From Candidatus Fermentibacteraceae bacterium (GTDB lineage Bacteria; Fermentibacterota; Fermentibacteria; Fermentibacterales; JCC-6): a stretch of DNA of 57,755 nucleotides. Under the pieces are notes generated by a model. The model worked only from the letters and a program-made list of their open reading frames with translations, made no database searches and was not told the origin of the DNA. Positions 42,201-51,572 of this stretch are shown piece after piece. Position 1 is the stretch's first letter, and every line of letters starts with the position of its first letter. A program made the translations under genes and the position numbers. Location: positions 1-57,755 of the forward strand of contig JAMOUX010000007.1 of NCBI GenBank assembly GCA_027067855.1, read 5' to 3'.

Positions 42201-45200
42201 TCAAATTCCTTGTTCCAGCCGCTTTTCGAAATTTTCCCGGACCTGGTATGCGAAGGCCTGAATCCTTGCCTCGTTGTCCGTGTCCTCCTGGCCGTCGAAA
42301 GCGAGGTTGAGCCAGGGCAAATCCCCGTTTTCCCTGCGGATTTTTTTGCTTATCGCCGTAACCACCGTGCCGGGGAGGCAGGTGAAGGGAAATATATTGA
42401 CCACTCCGTCTATCTTCGATTTTCCCGCCAACGCCACCGGTACACCGATACAGAGTATGGCTTCGCCCCCTATGTTTTCCTTCATGTAAGGTGTCGCGGC
42501 ATGCAGTATCTCTCCGGGTTCCACGGAGGGCCTGTCGGCCAGGATACTTTCGAATGGAGCCCGGATGCGTTTCTTGAGGTTGTTCATGAGCTTCATCTTG
42601 AAAAGTCCCTTTAAGATACCCCCGAGGTTGCGCCTGTCTTTCGATTTGGCGACGAAAGAGTGATTAACGAACTCGAACCATTCGATCAGAGGCGTGTGGA
42701 GTATTTCGCATCCCATGTCTTCCAGTCTTTCATCGGTCGCCGAGTGTGCGAACGGGTCGTTTCTGACGTATATCTCTCCAATGAACAATACCAGCGGCCT
42801 CGGGACTTCTTCGATTTCTATGGCCGCGAATTCTTTCGCCGCCTCCTTCATGACCGGGATCAGCGATTTCCCCCCCTCCATGGTATCCGAAAGCCTGTAG
42901 AGGTATTTTTTCAGAACTTTCTCAGTTGCGCCGGGGACCTTTTCGTAGGGCCTGATACGGTAAAGAGCCGCTCTGAGTACGCCTCCGGCTATTGCCGCCC
43001 TGAGCATGTCCACCTGGAAACCCGGCGAGGAGAGTTCTTTTATGGTGGTGTACGAATCGCTGGATGTTGCGGTTATTATGGGAACATCATGATAGCCGAG
43101 TCTGTCCAGAATTATTCTGTGGTAACTGCAATATTGTCCGAATCTGCACGGCCCCGAGGCGGTTCCCATGAAAAAAGCGACTTTCTCCCGCTCCTGTTTC
43201 TCCAGCACCGTGAGCATGTTTCCGGCGGTTATTATAGCGGGATAACATTCCTTGCCGGTGGTAACGGATCTTCCCAGGGAGACCGATTCCTTCGTGGTGG
43301 GCGGGATGATTTTTGCATCCACGCCGTACTTCCTGGCCGCCGCAGCCGCCAGGTGCGTGGAATCGCCCAGCCAGGGTATCCATACGGTTCTGCCTGTTAT
43401 ACTCATCTCCCTGTTTCCGAGAGCGGAATTGAAACGGGATGTGCCGTGGTCTCTCCTGCCCTTGATGGCGTCCATGAAAGCTTCGCACCTGGTTATCACT
43501 CCAGCGTCCGCGGCATGCTCATCTATTTCGATGGTGAGCATGGGTTTATCTCCCATTATCCTTGCCACTTCATGTTGTATGAATGAATCCGGGCCACATC
43601 CGAAGTTGGTAATGTACACGCCGTTGAGCCTGGGATCTTCTTTTATGAGAAGCGCCGCCGCCAGGATCCTCTGGCCGTACTGCCAGTACATATTCCCGTG
43701 CAGCCGCGCTACACGATCCATGGGCAGGTCCGGCAGGTCCGCGGGAATCACCGTCGCTCCGAGTCCGGACAGTTTCTCGGGCAATTCCGCGTTTACAGCA
43801 GGGTCGGAACCGTTATAGGGCCGGCTTATGAGCACAAGGGCGGGATGTTCCGGGTCAAGGGATTCCAGCGCCTCCCTGCCCATAGTCTTCAGGGTTTCCA
43901 TGAAGGATTCGTAGGCCTTCCTGGCTTCGCGAGCCGCGCTTCCGGCGGTTTTCGAATCCACTCCGAGTTCTGCGGCGGTTTCCAGAAGACCCCTGGACCA
44001 TTCCCTGCCGGGAAGAGAGAAATCCAGCACCGGAGTGAGTACGGCGACGTCGTTCGTGGACGAGAGACCGAGCCCCGCGTCTATGAGATAGGGCGAAGCT
44101 TCGATGTATGGACAATTGTAGGATTCTGAAAAATCACCCTGGGGAAAGGAACGTAGTATGGAAGGGAGAAAGAGATAATCCACCCCGCTTTCCAGGAGGT
44201 CCATCACGTGTCCGTGAGCCAGTTTTACGGGGAAGCAGGTTTCCGCCGCCACGTTTTCCACCCCGGAGTGGATCAGCTTGCCGGTGGACGTCCCGGAAAT
44301 CCTGACCTGGAAACCGCACATGGTGAAGAAAGTCCTGAACATGGGAAAGAATTCCCAGAACCAGAGCGCCCGTGGGATACCGATAACCGGCGCCTTGCCG
44401 GGAACCGGAGGATCATAATCCCGGAGCAGGGCCTCCTCCCTGCGGAGGAACCAGTTTTCGCCTTTTTCAACGGAGTTTCCGTGAACGGTTTCTTTTTCGT
44501 ACTTTTCGCACCTTCCACCATAATAGAGAGTGGCGCCGCCCTGCAGGATCACCCTGTGAATTTCGCAGTGATTGGGGCATGCCTTGCAGGTGAAGTTATC
44601 CTGCTCGTAGGTTTCCTCCGCCAGTTTGAAACCCTTGAACCCGGAAGGTCCGGGGGCCTTTTCCTCCTTCGCCAGGATAGCCGCACCTATCGCTCCCGTC
44701 ACATGATGGTTGGGCGGAATGGTTATTTTTTCTTTTCCCAATACCGCGTTGAAAGCCGCGGCCACCCCCTGGTTGAAAGCGGTCCCTCCCTGGAAGAAAA
44801 TCCTTCTTCCTATCTTCCGCTCGCCCACCACCCTGTGAAGGTAATTCTTTACTATGGAGTACGAAAGACCGGCCACTATGTTATCGACGGAGTCACCTTC
44901 GGCCTGGTGTGCCACGACGTCACTTTCCATGAAAACGGTGCATCGTTCCCCGAGACTTGAAGGCCCCGTTGCCGACAGGGCCATGGGGCCGAATTCACGT
45001 ATGTTCAGACCGAGTTTCTCCGCCTGTTCTTCCAGGAAAGATCCCGTTCCGGCCGCACATACCTTGTTCATTTCGAAATCGACTACCCTACCGTCCCGGA
45101 TGGAAATGTACTTCGAGTCCTGTCCGCCGATCTCGAATATGGTATCGACCTCGGGATCCACTTTGACGGCGGCTCTGGCCTGAGCCGTTATCTCGTTCCT

Positions 45201-46352
45201 TACGACGTCCGAGCCTATGAAATCCCCTATCATGTACCTGCCCGAGCCGGTGGTTCCGACGCCCAGTATCTTCCTTTCGGGACCCAGCTTTTCGGCGAGC
45301 CGGGCAAGGCCCTTTTTTACCGCTTCCAGGGGTCTTCCGGCGGTCATGAGATACTCCGAAGCATGCAGAACCCCCGATTTATCGCCGATAGCTACGAGAT
45401 TGGTGCTTATGGAACCCACATCCACCCCTATGTAGACCGGCTCATCGGAATCTCCGGCAATAACGGCGGTTTCCGGATGTGGCACCCGGAACCCGGCAAG
45501 AGGTTCGAGACCCGGGGATTGAACACCGCCGGATGTATGCTTCGATAATCTTTCCGGAAATGATGGATCGAGTGAAGGCGCCTGTCCCATTACGGGGGCC
45601 AGGGCTGCACCTATTGCGGGCAGGAACCGAAAATAACGGGGGATTATCAGCTCGCTCTCAAGCACTTCCGTGAAGGCCCTGACCATGCCCCGGTTGGCGG
45701 CTACACCTCCCACGAAAGCCACCGGGTACCTGAAATCCTTTCCAGATGCTATCGAACTCTTGAAATTTCGTGCCACCGCGAAACACAGTCCCGCCACGAT
45801 GTCGGAGACCGGTGAGCCCACCTGCTGCAGGTGAATCATGTCCGATTTGGCGAATACGCTGCATCTTCCGGCTATTCTGGGAGGATTTTCGCACTGCAGC
45901 GCCAGTTCACCGAATTCCTCCACTTCAAGCCCCAGTCTCGTGGCCTGCTGATCTAAAAAGGATCCGGTTCCGGCTGCGCAAACCGTATTCATCGAGAAAT
46001 CATCGAAGACCGGGTTGTCGCCGTCATTCCTGAACAGGAGCAGCTTCGAATCCTGCCCCCCCATCTCGATGACCGATCCTATCCCGGGACAGAACAGAGG
46101 TACGGCTCCCGCTAGGGCAACAACCTCGTTCACCACTTCGCTGCCCACCATTGCGGCCGCACGCTTCGAAGCACTGCCGGTGAAGGAGACCGGAACACCT
46201 TGCCAGCCATCCAGTTCCGTCAATATGGCGGCAAGGGTTTCGAGTGGTTTTCCGTGATGTCGCCTGTAAACGGCGGTTTCAGGCTTTTCTCCATTCAGAA
46301 GGACGATTTTCACACTCACGGAGCCCATGTCTACGCCCAGTATCTTGTTCAT
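42201..46352 (-). CDS. Giant acyl-CoA dehydratase activase-like protein (two ASKHA domains plus HgdB/DUF2229-like region)
   Basis: This is a 1383-residue member of the CoA-substrate-specific enzyme activase family. The first ASKHA ATPase domain has GVDMGSVSVKIVLLNG and VCAAGTGSFLDQQATRLGLE, and a second has GVDVGSISTNLVAIGD and VCAAGTGSFLEEQAEKLGL. The Cys in each AAGTGSF motif is expected to bind a shared [4Fe-4S] cluster. A four-Cys/His segment CKACPNHCEIHR (about residue 590) leads to DUF2229 and a 2-hydroxyacyl-CoA-dehydratase-like half (EVARIMGDKPMLTIEIDEHA, FMGTASGPCRFGQYCSYHR). ATG 46352 was chosen because GGAG lies 7 bases upstream. No separate dehydratase subunits are nearby. The substrate is unknown. 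Confidence 0.88.
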   Translation of the reverse strand: MNKILGVDMGSVSVKIVLLNGEKPETAVYRRHHGKPLETLAAILTELDGWQGVPVSFTGSASKRAAAMVGSEVVNEVVALAGAVPLFCPGIGSVIEMGGQDSKLLLFRNDGDNPVFDDFSMNTVCAAGTGSFLDQQATRLGLEVEEFGELALQCENPPRIAGRCSVFAKSDMIHLQQVGSPVSDIVAGLCFAVARNFKSSIASGKDFRYPVAFVGGVAANRGMVRAFTEVLESELIIPRYFRFLPAIGAALAPVMGQAPSLDPSFPERLSKHTSGGVQSPGLEPLAGFRVPHPETAVIAGDSDEPVYIGVDVGSISTNLVAIGDKSGVLHASEYLMTAGRPLEAVKKGLARLAEKLGPERKILGVGTTGSGRYMIGDFIGSDVVRNEITAQARAAVKVDPEVDTIFEIGGQDSKYISIRDGRVVDFEMNKVCAAGTGSFLEEQAEKLGLNIREFGPMALSATGPSSLGERCTVFMESDVVAHQAEGDSVDNIVAGLSYSIVKNYLHRVVGERKIGRRIFFQGGTAFNQGVAAAFNAVLGKEKITIPPNHHVTGAIGAAILAKEEKAPGPSGFKGFKLAEETYEQDNFTCKACPNHCEIHRVILQGGATLYYGGRCEKYEKETVHGNSVEKGENWFLRREEALLRDYDPPVPGKAPVIGIPRALWFWEFFPMFRTFFTMCGFQVRISGTSTGKLIHSGVENVAAETCFPVKLAHGHVMDLLESGVDYLFLPSILRSFPQGDFSESYNCPYIEASPYLIDAGLGLSSTNDVAVLTPVLDFSLPGREWSRGLLETAAELGVDSKTAGSAAREARKAYESFMETLKTMGREALESLDPEHPALVLISRPYNGSDPAVNAELPEKLSGLGATVIPADLPDLPMDRVARLHGNMYWQYGQRILAAALLIKEDPRLNGVYITNFGCGPDSFIQHEVARIMGDKPMLTIEIDEHAADAGVITRCEAFMDAIKGRRDHGTSRFNSALGNREMSITGRTVWIPWLGDSTHLAAAAARKYGVDAKIIPPTTKESVSLGRSVTTGKECYPAIITAGNMLTVLEKQEREKVAFFMGTASGPCRFGQYCSYHRIILDRLGYHDVPIITATSSDSYTTIKELSSPGFQVDMLRAAIAGGVLRAALYRIRPYEKVPGATEKVLKKYLYRLSDTMEGGKSLIPVMKEAAKEFAAIEIEEVPRPLVLFIGEIYVRNDPFAHSATDERLEDMGCEILHTPLIEWFEFVNHSFVAKSKDRRNLGGILKGLFKMKLMNNLKKRIRAPFESILADRPSVEPGEILHAATPYMKENIGGEAILCIGVPVALAGKSKIDGVVNIFPFTCLPGTVVTAISKKIRRENGDLPWLNLAFDGQEDTDNEARIQAFAYQVRENFEKRLEQGI

Positions 46353-46462
46353 AAGCATTCTCCATTCTTCCGCCGTCCGTCTCGCTTTTCCGTACGTAGA
46401 CAAGGAACGAAAGATAAGTGAATTTGTTATGTTACGAAAGAACCGAACCGTCTAACCTTGTT

Positions 46463-46479
46463 GTCCGGTACCGCCGGAC
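46463..46479 (+). promoter_or_regulatory. Leader hairpin just upstream of the phosphodiesterase ribosome binding site
   Basis: GTCCGG-TACCG-CCGGAC forms a perfect 6-base stem with a 5-base loop, ending three bases before the GGGAGG ribosome binding site of TTG 46496. It does not include the binding site itself. A regulatory role is possible but unproven. The rest of the 143-base divergent gap (46353-46495) must hold promoters for both strands, but I see no strong -35/-10 pair. Confidence 0.35.
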
Positions 46480-46495
46480 CCGGGAGGATTTTCGT

Positions 46496-48544
46496 TTGAA
46501 GAGGATGTACTCCGGAGCACCGCTGTTTATTCTGTTCCTGCCGGTTTTCGTTTCCGTTCTGCATGCTTACGTGGGACCCGGGGCCGGTTTCGGAATAGTA
46601 ACGTCTTTCATGGTCATTCTCAATGCCGTTCTGGTATCGCTCCTCTCTCTTTTGCTGTGGCCGCTGAACCTGGCTGTCAGGGTCTTAAAGAGGAGACGGA
46701 GAAAACGCAAGGCGGTGGCGGACAGGGTAGTTGTCCTGGGATTGGACGGTTTCTCTCCGGAAATAGCCGCGGAACTCATGGAAGCCGGGGAACTTCCTAA
46801 TCTTTCATATCTTTCGGAATCGGGCGTCCTCATGGAACTGGGCACAACCTGTCCGGGTATATCTCCGGTAGCCTGGTCCACCTTTCAAACCGGCGTCAAT
46901 CCGGGTAAGCACGGCATATTCGATTTCCTGGCCCCGGACCGTAAAAGGTACATGGCCCTTCTTTCCTCGGTGCGCACGGCCAGGGTGGAAAAGCGCAGAA
47001 GATTCTTGCCTTTCGCCCGTTCCCGAACGGTAACCGAAGTGAAACTCCTGCGACGCAGCACGCCTTTTTGGAACTTGTTGGGGAAATATGGTCTGCGATC
47101 CATCGTTTTGCGGGTTCCGATAACCTATCCCCCCGAGCCCCTGGACGGTCATATCCTCAGCGGGATGTGCGTACCGGACCTGAGGGGCACCCAGGGCAGT
47201 TACACCCTTTTCACGGAAAATCCGCCCGGCGCTCCCATTACCGGCGGATTATGGAGCCCCCTGACAAGAAGTGACGACGATACATGGACTTCGGTTTTGC
47301 CGGGACCAGTGGACGGGAACGGTGTGGAAACCACCGTAAACCTGAAGTTGAGCCGTTCCGGCGGGAATTTCGTCTTATCCGTGGGCGAAGCTGTTTTGAC
47401 CCTTGTTCCGGGTATCCTCAGCCATTGGGTCGAATTGTCTTTCGGGAACCGCGGCAAGATGAAATGTATCACCAAGTTCAACCTGGATCCAGGAGAAGAC
47501 GGTTCCCCCAGGCTTTACGCGACCGCCCTGAACATCGATCCCTATTCGCCTTCCCTGCCCATTTCCCACCCGGTTTATTTCTCCAAATACATTGCCGGGT
47601 TGCAGGGGCCATTCGCAACCCTTGGTCTTGCTGAAGACACATGGGCGCTGAACAACGGGGTGATTCCGGAAGAAATCTTTCTGCAACAGGCATGGTCCAT
47701 ATTCGACGAGCGTAGAAAAATGTTCTTCGACGCCCTGAAAAGAAACGGTAAGGGGCTCGTTACCTGTGTATTCGATACTTCGGACAGAATACAGCACATG
47801 TTCTGGTCCCGGGGTTTCGGCGAAGGCACCCCCATAAGGGAAATGTACAGGAAAATGGACATCCTGGTGGGAGATACATTGAAAAGAATTAAACGTAATG
47901 ATATGCTCATAGTGATGTCCGACCACGGGTTCACGTCCTTTCATGGTTGCGTCGACCTGAACAGGTGGCTGGTCGAGAAGGGATACATGGTTCTGGAAGA
48001 GGGAATCTCCACCGTGGAAACGGCGTTCAAGGGTGTTGATTGGTCCAGGACCAGGGCGTGGTCCATGGGACTTGCCGGCATCATGCTCAACCTCAAAGGC
48101 AGGGAAGCGCGGGGGATAGTCGATCCCGGCCCTGAAGCCGAGGAAATCCTCGCCGAGATAACCGCCGGTTTACTTGAGATCAGGGATGAATCCGGAAAAC
48201 GGGTAGTTTCTTCCGTCTACAGGTCCGAAGAAGTCTACTCCGGTCCGTACGCAGAAGAGGCTCCGGATCTCATCGTAGGTACCTCGAGGGGTTACAGAGT
48301 CGGTTGGAACTGTGTAACCGGGGGGGTCGGAGACAGGGTAACATATCCCAACAACAAACATTGGAACGGTGATCATTGCCATGACCACCTGCTGGTTCCG
48401 GGGATCCTGGCATGCAACATGAAACTCGCTGACGACCCGCCGGATATCGTAGACATTGCCCCCACGATACTGGATGCCCTGGGTATGGTCCCCCCATCCT
48501 ACATGGATGGAAAGTCTCTGCTGGCGAAGGCTGGAGTTCGATGA
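46496..48544 (+). CDS. Membrane-anchored alkaline-phosphatase-superfamily protein (type I phosphodiesterase/nucleotide pyrophosphatase)
   Basis: N-terminal hydrophobic segments (about 8-22 and 30-60) are followed by a basic RRRRKRK stop and an extracytoplasmic or cytoplasmic-face phosphodiesterase domain. Metal-site motifs are VVVLGLDGFSPE (Asp), SPVAWSTFQTGVNPGKHGIF with the Ser/Thr nucleophile region, LIVMSDHGFTSFHG (Asp, His) and KHWNGDHCHDH (His). It matches bacterial AP-superfamily phosphodiesterases, whose substrates are mostly unknown. TTG 46496 has GGGAGG eight bases upstream; ATG 46505 is a fallback. The downstream paralogue overlaps it by 4 bases. Confidence 0.8.
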   Translation: MKRMYSGAPLFILFLPVFVSVLHAYVGPGAGFGIVTSFMVILNAVLVSLLSLLLWPLNLAVRVLKRRRRKRKAVADRVVVLGLDGFSPEIAAELMEAGELPNLSYLSESGVLMELGTTCPGISPVAWSTFQTGVNPGKHGIFDFLAPDRKRYMALLSSVRTARVEKRRRFLPFARSRTVTEVKLLRRSTPFWNLLGKYGLRSIVLRVPITYPPEPLDGHILSGMCVPDLRGTQGSYTLFTENPPGAPITGGLWSPLTRSDDDTWTSVLPGPVDGNGVETTVNLKLSRSGGNFVLSVGEAVLTLVPGILSHWVELSFGNRGKMKCITKFNLDPGEDGSPRLYATALNIDPYSPSLPISHPVYFSKYIAGLQGPFATLGLAEDTWALNNGVIPEEIFLQQAWSIFDERRKMFFDALKRNGKGLVTCVFDTSDRIQHMFWSRGFGEGTPIREMYRKMDILVGDTLKRIKRNDMLIVMSDHGFTSFHGCVDLNRWLVEKGYMVLEEGISTVETAFKGVDWSRTRAWSMGLAGIMLNLKGREARGIVDPGPEAEEILAEITAGLLEIRDESGKRVVSSVYRSEEVYSGPYAEEAPDLIVGTSRGYRVGWNCVTGGVGDRVTYPNNKHWNGDHCHDHLLVPGILACNMKLADDPPDIVDIAPTILDALGMVPPSYMDGKSLLAKAGVR

Positions 48545-50517
48545 AAAGACGGGATTTCCTGAAAACCGCGGCGACCCTTCCGCTTGTCCTGGCTACCCTG
48601 GGAACAGGCTGTTCGGCGAGACGGAGAACGGCGCGAAGGGTTCTGGTCCTTGGAATAGACGGTATGGATCACTTTCTCCTCAACAGCTTCATACACGAGG
48701 GGATCATGCCAAATGCGGCGCGGCTCGCAACCATGGGGGGGCTTAATCTCATGTCAACGAGCAACCCTCCCCAGAGTCCCGTAGCATGGTCTGGTTTCAT
48801 CACCGGCAAGGGACCGCAGGTGCACGGAATATTCGATTTCATCCACAGGAACCCGATGACCAGGACCCCCTATCTTTCGACGTCCAGGGTGATGGACCCG
48901 GGCAAGGTTCTGAAACTGGGCGAATGGCGTCTTCCTCTCTCGGGCGCGAAGGTGGAACTGCTGAGACATGGCGAACCTTTCTGGAACAGCCTTACGGAGC
49001 AGGGTATTCCCGTTACCATGGTCAAGCTTCCCGTTGAATTTCCGCCTGGGAACGGCAAGGCCAGGATCCTTTCGGGTCTCGGGACTCCGGATCTTCGCGG
49101 GAGCCAGGGCAGCTTCACTTTCTTTACCGACGACGCCCGTTCGATAACGGATGACACCGCCGGTGGAATAGTCGTACCGGTGAGGGATTACGGTGACGGT
49201 TGCTATCGCTGTCCCGTGAGAGGGCCGGAAAACAGCATGCGTGCCGGTAATCCGAAGATGGAAATAATGGCCGATGTATGGGTGGACCGGGATGCGGATG
49301 CTCTGAGAATAGATGTGGGCGGCAGGTCCACGGTACTCGGCAGGGGTCAGTGGAGCGACTGGATCGAACTGGAATTTCAGGCGATTCCCCACGTTTCTTC
49401 GGTGAAGGGAATCGTGAGATTTTACGCCAAGGAGATATCCCCCAGGCTCAAACTGTACATGTCCCCCATCAACATACATCCCATGGATCCTGCCCTTCCC
49501 ATATCGAATCCCCACGGGCTCAGCGGCGATTTGGCCAGGGAGGTTGGACTCTACTATACCCAGGGATTTCCCGAAGATACGAAAGCACTTTCCAGGGGTA
49601 TCCTGAACGACGAGGAATACCTTCATCAAGCATGGATCGTCTTCAAAGAGAGGCTATCCCTGTTTCATCACGAGCTTAACAGGTTCAAGGCGGGACTGCT
49701 GTTTTTCTATTTCAGTTCCCTGGACCTGAACATTCACATGTTTTACAGGACTATCGATCCGTTCTCCCCTCTTCATGAATCCACGGATCCCAGATTCAAG
49801 GCGGCGGTTCGGGAGCTTTACGCCGGAATCGACGGAGTGATTGGTGACGCCATGGATATTCTGGAGGGAGATGACCGTCTTCTCGTGATATCGGACCACG
49901 GTTTCGCCCCCTTCAACAGGTCGTTCAACCTGAACAGCTGGCTCGCCGGGAACGGCTACGTATCCGTGTCCCTTTCCAATGCCGGAAACAGGGACATGTT
50001 CGAAGGAGTGGACTGGAGTGGGACGGCCGCCTACGGCCTGGGCCTCAATTCCCTGTACCTGAATCTGGCGGGCAGGGAAAACGGAGGCATCGTGAAGAGA
50101 GAGGAAACCCCGGAACTGCTTACCAGGCTAAAGAGGGAGCTGGAATCTATTACGGATCCGGTCAACGGCAAAAAGGTTATATCCAACGCCTTCATCACTT
50201 CGGAAATATTTCCGGGCCCCCTTCCCCCTCATGCCCCGGACATGATAATCGGTTACTCCAGGGGATACAGGGCTTCGTGGAAAACGACCCTGGGCGGCTT
50301 TCCAAAGGATGTCCTGACGGACAACACGGATCCATGGAGCGGTACCCACTGCATAGATCCGGCAATAGTCCCCTGCGTGCTTCTTTCCAATATGAGACCG
50401 GAGGTGGATGATCCGGATTTGACCGACATGGGCAGAAGCATTGCCGGCATGTTCGATATTTCCAGGCTCCCGGAGGGTGGGAGAGATATTTTCCGCCGGA
50501 AGGAAAATAGCGGATGA
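48541..50517 (+). CDS. Tat-exported alkaline-phosphatase-superfamily protein, paralogue of the preceding gene
   Basis: A twin-arginine leader MKRRDFLKTAATLPLVLATLGTGC suggests folded export, and Cys24 may be lipidated, although the lipobox is poor. The catalytic core mirrors its neighbour: VLVLGIDGMDHFLL, SPVAWSGFITGKGPQVHGIFDF, LLVISDHGFAPFNRSFNLNS and GTHCIDPAIVPCVLL. The nucleophile position reads SGF instead of STF. The final metal His is kept in GTHC but not in the CHDH form. Both proteins share the odd LSGLGTPDLRGSQGSFTFFT-type segment, so they arose by tandem duplication. Substrate unknown. Confidence 0.8.
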   Translation: MKRRDFLKTAATLPLVLATLGTGCSARRRTARRVLVLGIDGMDHFLLNSFIHEGIMPNAARLATMGGLNLMSTSNPPQSPVAWSGFITGKGPQVHGIFDFIHRNPMTRTPYLSTSRVMDPGKVLKLGEWRLPLSGAKVELLRHGEPFWNSLTEQGIPVTMVKLPVEFPPGNGKARILSGLGTPDLRGSQGSFTFFTDDARSITDDTAGGIVVPVRDYGDGCYRCPVRGPENSMRAGNPKMEIMADVWVDRDADALRIDVGGRSTVLGRGQWSDWIELEFQAIPHVSSVKGIVRFYAKEISPRLKLYMSPINIHPMDPALPISNPHGLSGDLAREVGLYYTQGFPEDTKALSRGILNDEEYLHQAWIVFKERLSLFHHELNRFKAGLLFFYFSSLDLNIHMFYRTIDPFSPLHESTDPRFKAAVRELYAGIDGVIGDAMDILEGDDRLLVISDHGFAPFNRSFNLNSWLAGNGYVSVSLSNAGNRDMFEGVDWSGTAAYGLGLNSLYLNLAGRENGGIVKREETPELLTRLKRELESITDPVNGKKVISNAFITSEIFPGPLPPHAPDMIIGYSRGYRASWKTTLGGFPKDVLTDNTDPWSGTHCIDPAIVPCVLLSNMRPEVDDPDLTDMGRSIAGMFDISRLPEGGRDIFRRKENSG

Positions 50518-51329
50518 AGTACGTTAACCTCGTCTTGAACACGCTGTTCGACGTCTTCCTTTATCCCCTGGGATGGTTGCCGCCGCTTTGGGGGCTGATC
50601 TTCGTTTCCGCCGTTTCGGGAATACTGATGGTGATGATATTCGGGAAAATCTCCGACCAGGAGGGAATCGCCGTACTCAGAAAGAGAATGACCGGTGAGG
50701 TGTTGGGTATACTTCTCAATGCGGGAACCCCGGCCACGGTGATTTCTTTCGCAGCCAGGCTGATTGCCGACAATACGAGATACCTCGTCATGATACTGAA
50801 GCCGATGGTTGTGATGGCCGTCCCGTTCATGCTTTTATGGGGACAGCTGGACGCCAGGTACGGTTCCGCCGGCCTTCCCGGAAACCAACCGGTCACGATC
50901 ACCTTTCAGTATGCGGAAGAACCGCCTCCGACGGAAGAAAACGACTTTTCCGTCCGGAATGGCGGACTGATTCCGCCGGTGATGACCGTGGATACCCTGA
51001 AACAGGTTTCTTTCAGAATTTTTTCACACGGGAGCAGAGGTGTTGAGATTCTGGCGAACGACCTGCGAATACCGGTCGGTTCCATCCACGAATGGAACGG
51101 AAGCCTTGTTTCCAGGGGATTCGATACCTCTCCTTCCCTCCTTTCTCCGTTCCATCCGACCGTTACGGTACTCGACGCAGGGACTGAAACCCCGGATTCG
51201 GGATGGTATTCATTCCCGGACGTCGATTACCGTGTGATGGGATGGCGGTGGTCATGGGCGGCGGTTTTCCTGGTATTTTCCATGGCAGCTGCGGTTGTTG
51301 CGACCGGAGTCTTGAAAATCAAGGTATAA
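50514..51329 (+). CDS. Four-helix membrane protein with C-terminal beta domain, EMC3/DUF106-like N-terminus
   Basis: Membrane helices lie near residues 18-43, 60-80 and 93-110, with one at the C-terminus (about 245-265). The cytoplasmic loop FGKISDQEGIAVLRKRMTGEV after the first helix recalls the YidC/EMC3/DUF106 insertase superfamily, as does ILKPMVVMAVPFMLLWGQLDARYG. A beta-rich extracytoplasmic segment (about 120-235) sits before the last helix. It overlaps the preceding phosphodiesterase gene by 4 bases. Proteins of this look occur next to AP-superfamily genes in other bacteria as far as I recall; the insertase link is inference. Confidence 0.6.
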   Translation: MKYVNLVLNTLFDVFLYPLGWLPPLWGLIFVSAVSGILMVMIFGKISDQEGIAVLRKRMTGEVLGILLNAGTPATVISFAARLIADNTRYLVMILKPMVVMAVPFMLLWGQLDARYGSAGLPGNQPVTITFQYAEEPPPTEENDFSVRNGGLIPPVMTVDTLKQVSFRIFSHGSRGVEILANDLRIPVGSIHEWNGSLVSRGFDTSPSLLSPFHPTVTVLDAGTETPDSGWYSFPDVDYRVMGWRWSWAAVFLVFSMAAAVVATGVLKIKV

Positions 51330-51352
51330 AAATACATCCTGAAAGGTAACAG

Positions 51353-51550
51353 ATGCCGAAACTCAAATTGAAATTGGACGATTCGACCATGGAGCGGCTT
51401 GAAAAGGTCGTTGAAGCGGGAGGCTATTCCTCTTGCGAAGAATTCATTCTCCATGTACTGGAGCGGGAACTCGACAGTCTCGTGCCAATGGAAGGCGAGT
51501 CGGAAGAGGAAATAATGAGGAAACTGGAAGGCCTGGGTTACCTGGAATAA
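51353..51550 (+). CDS. Small ribbon-helix-helix-like protein with LGYLE tail
   Basis: It has 65 residues. The N-terminal strand MPKLKLKLDDSTMERLEKVV, the turn region EAGGYSSCEEFILHVLEREL and the helix order fit a CopG/Arc-type ribbon-helix-helix fold. The C-terminal EEEIMRKLEGLGYLE is a separate helix-plus-tail, nearly the same as the end of the APS-kinase-like protein encoded convergently 4 bases away. It lies 23 bases after the membrane protein gene, with an AAAGGTAACAG ribosome binding site. A DNA-binding regulator or a small adaptor are both possible. Confidence 0.7.
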   Translation: MPKLKLKLDDSTMERLEKVVEAGGYSSCEEFILHVLERELDSLVPMEGESEEEIMRKLEGLGYLE

Positions 51551-51572
51551 AACCCTATTCCTCCAGGTACCC
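51535..51572. terminator. Imperfect inverted repeat spanning the convergent gene ends
   Basis: GGGTTACCTGGAATA (51535-51549) faces TATTCCTCCAGGTACCC (51556-51572). Fourteen bases pair, with one 3-base and one 1-base bulge and a 6-base loop. The repeat exists because both convergent genes end in codons for Gly-Tyr-Leu-Glu. It could serve as a terminator for both strands, but no clear T-run follows on either side. Confidence 0.4.
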
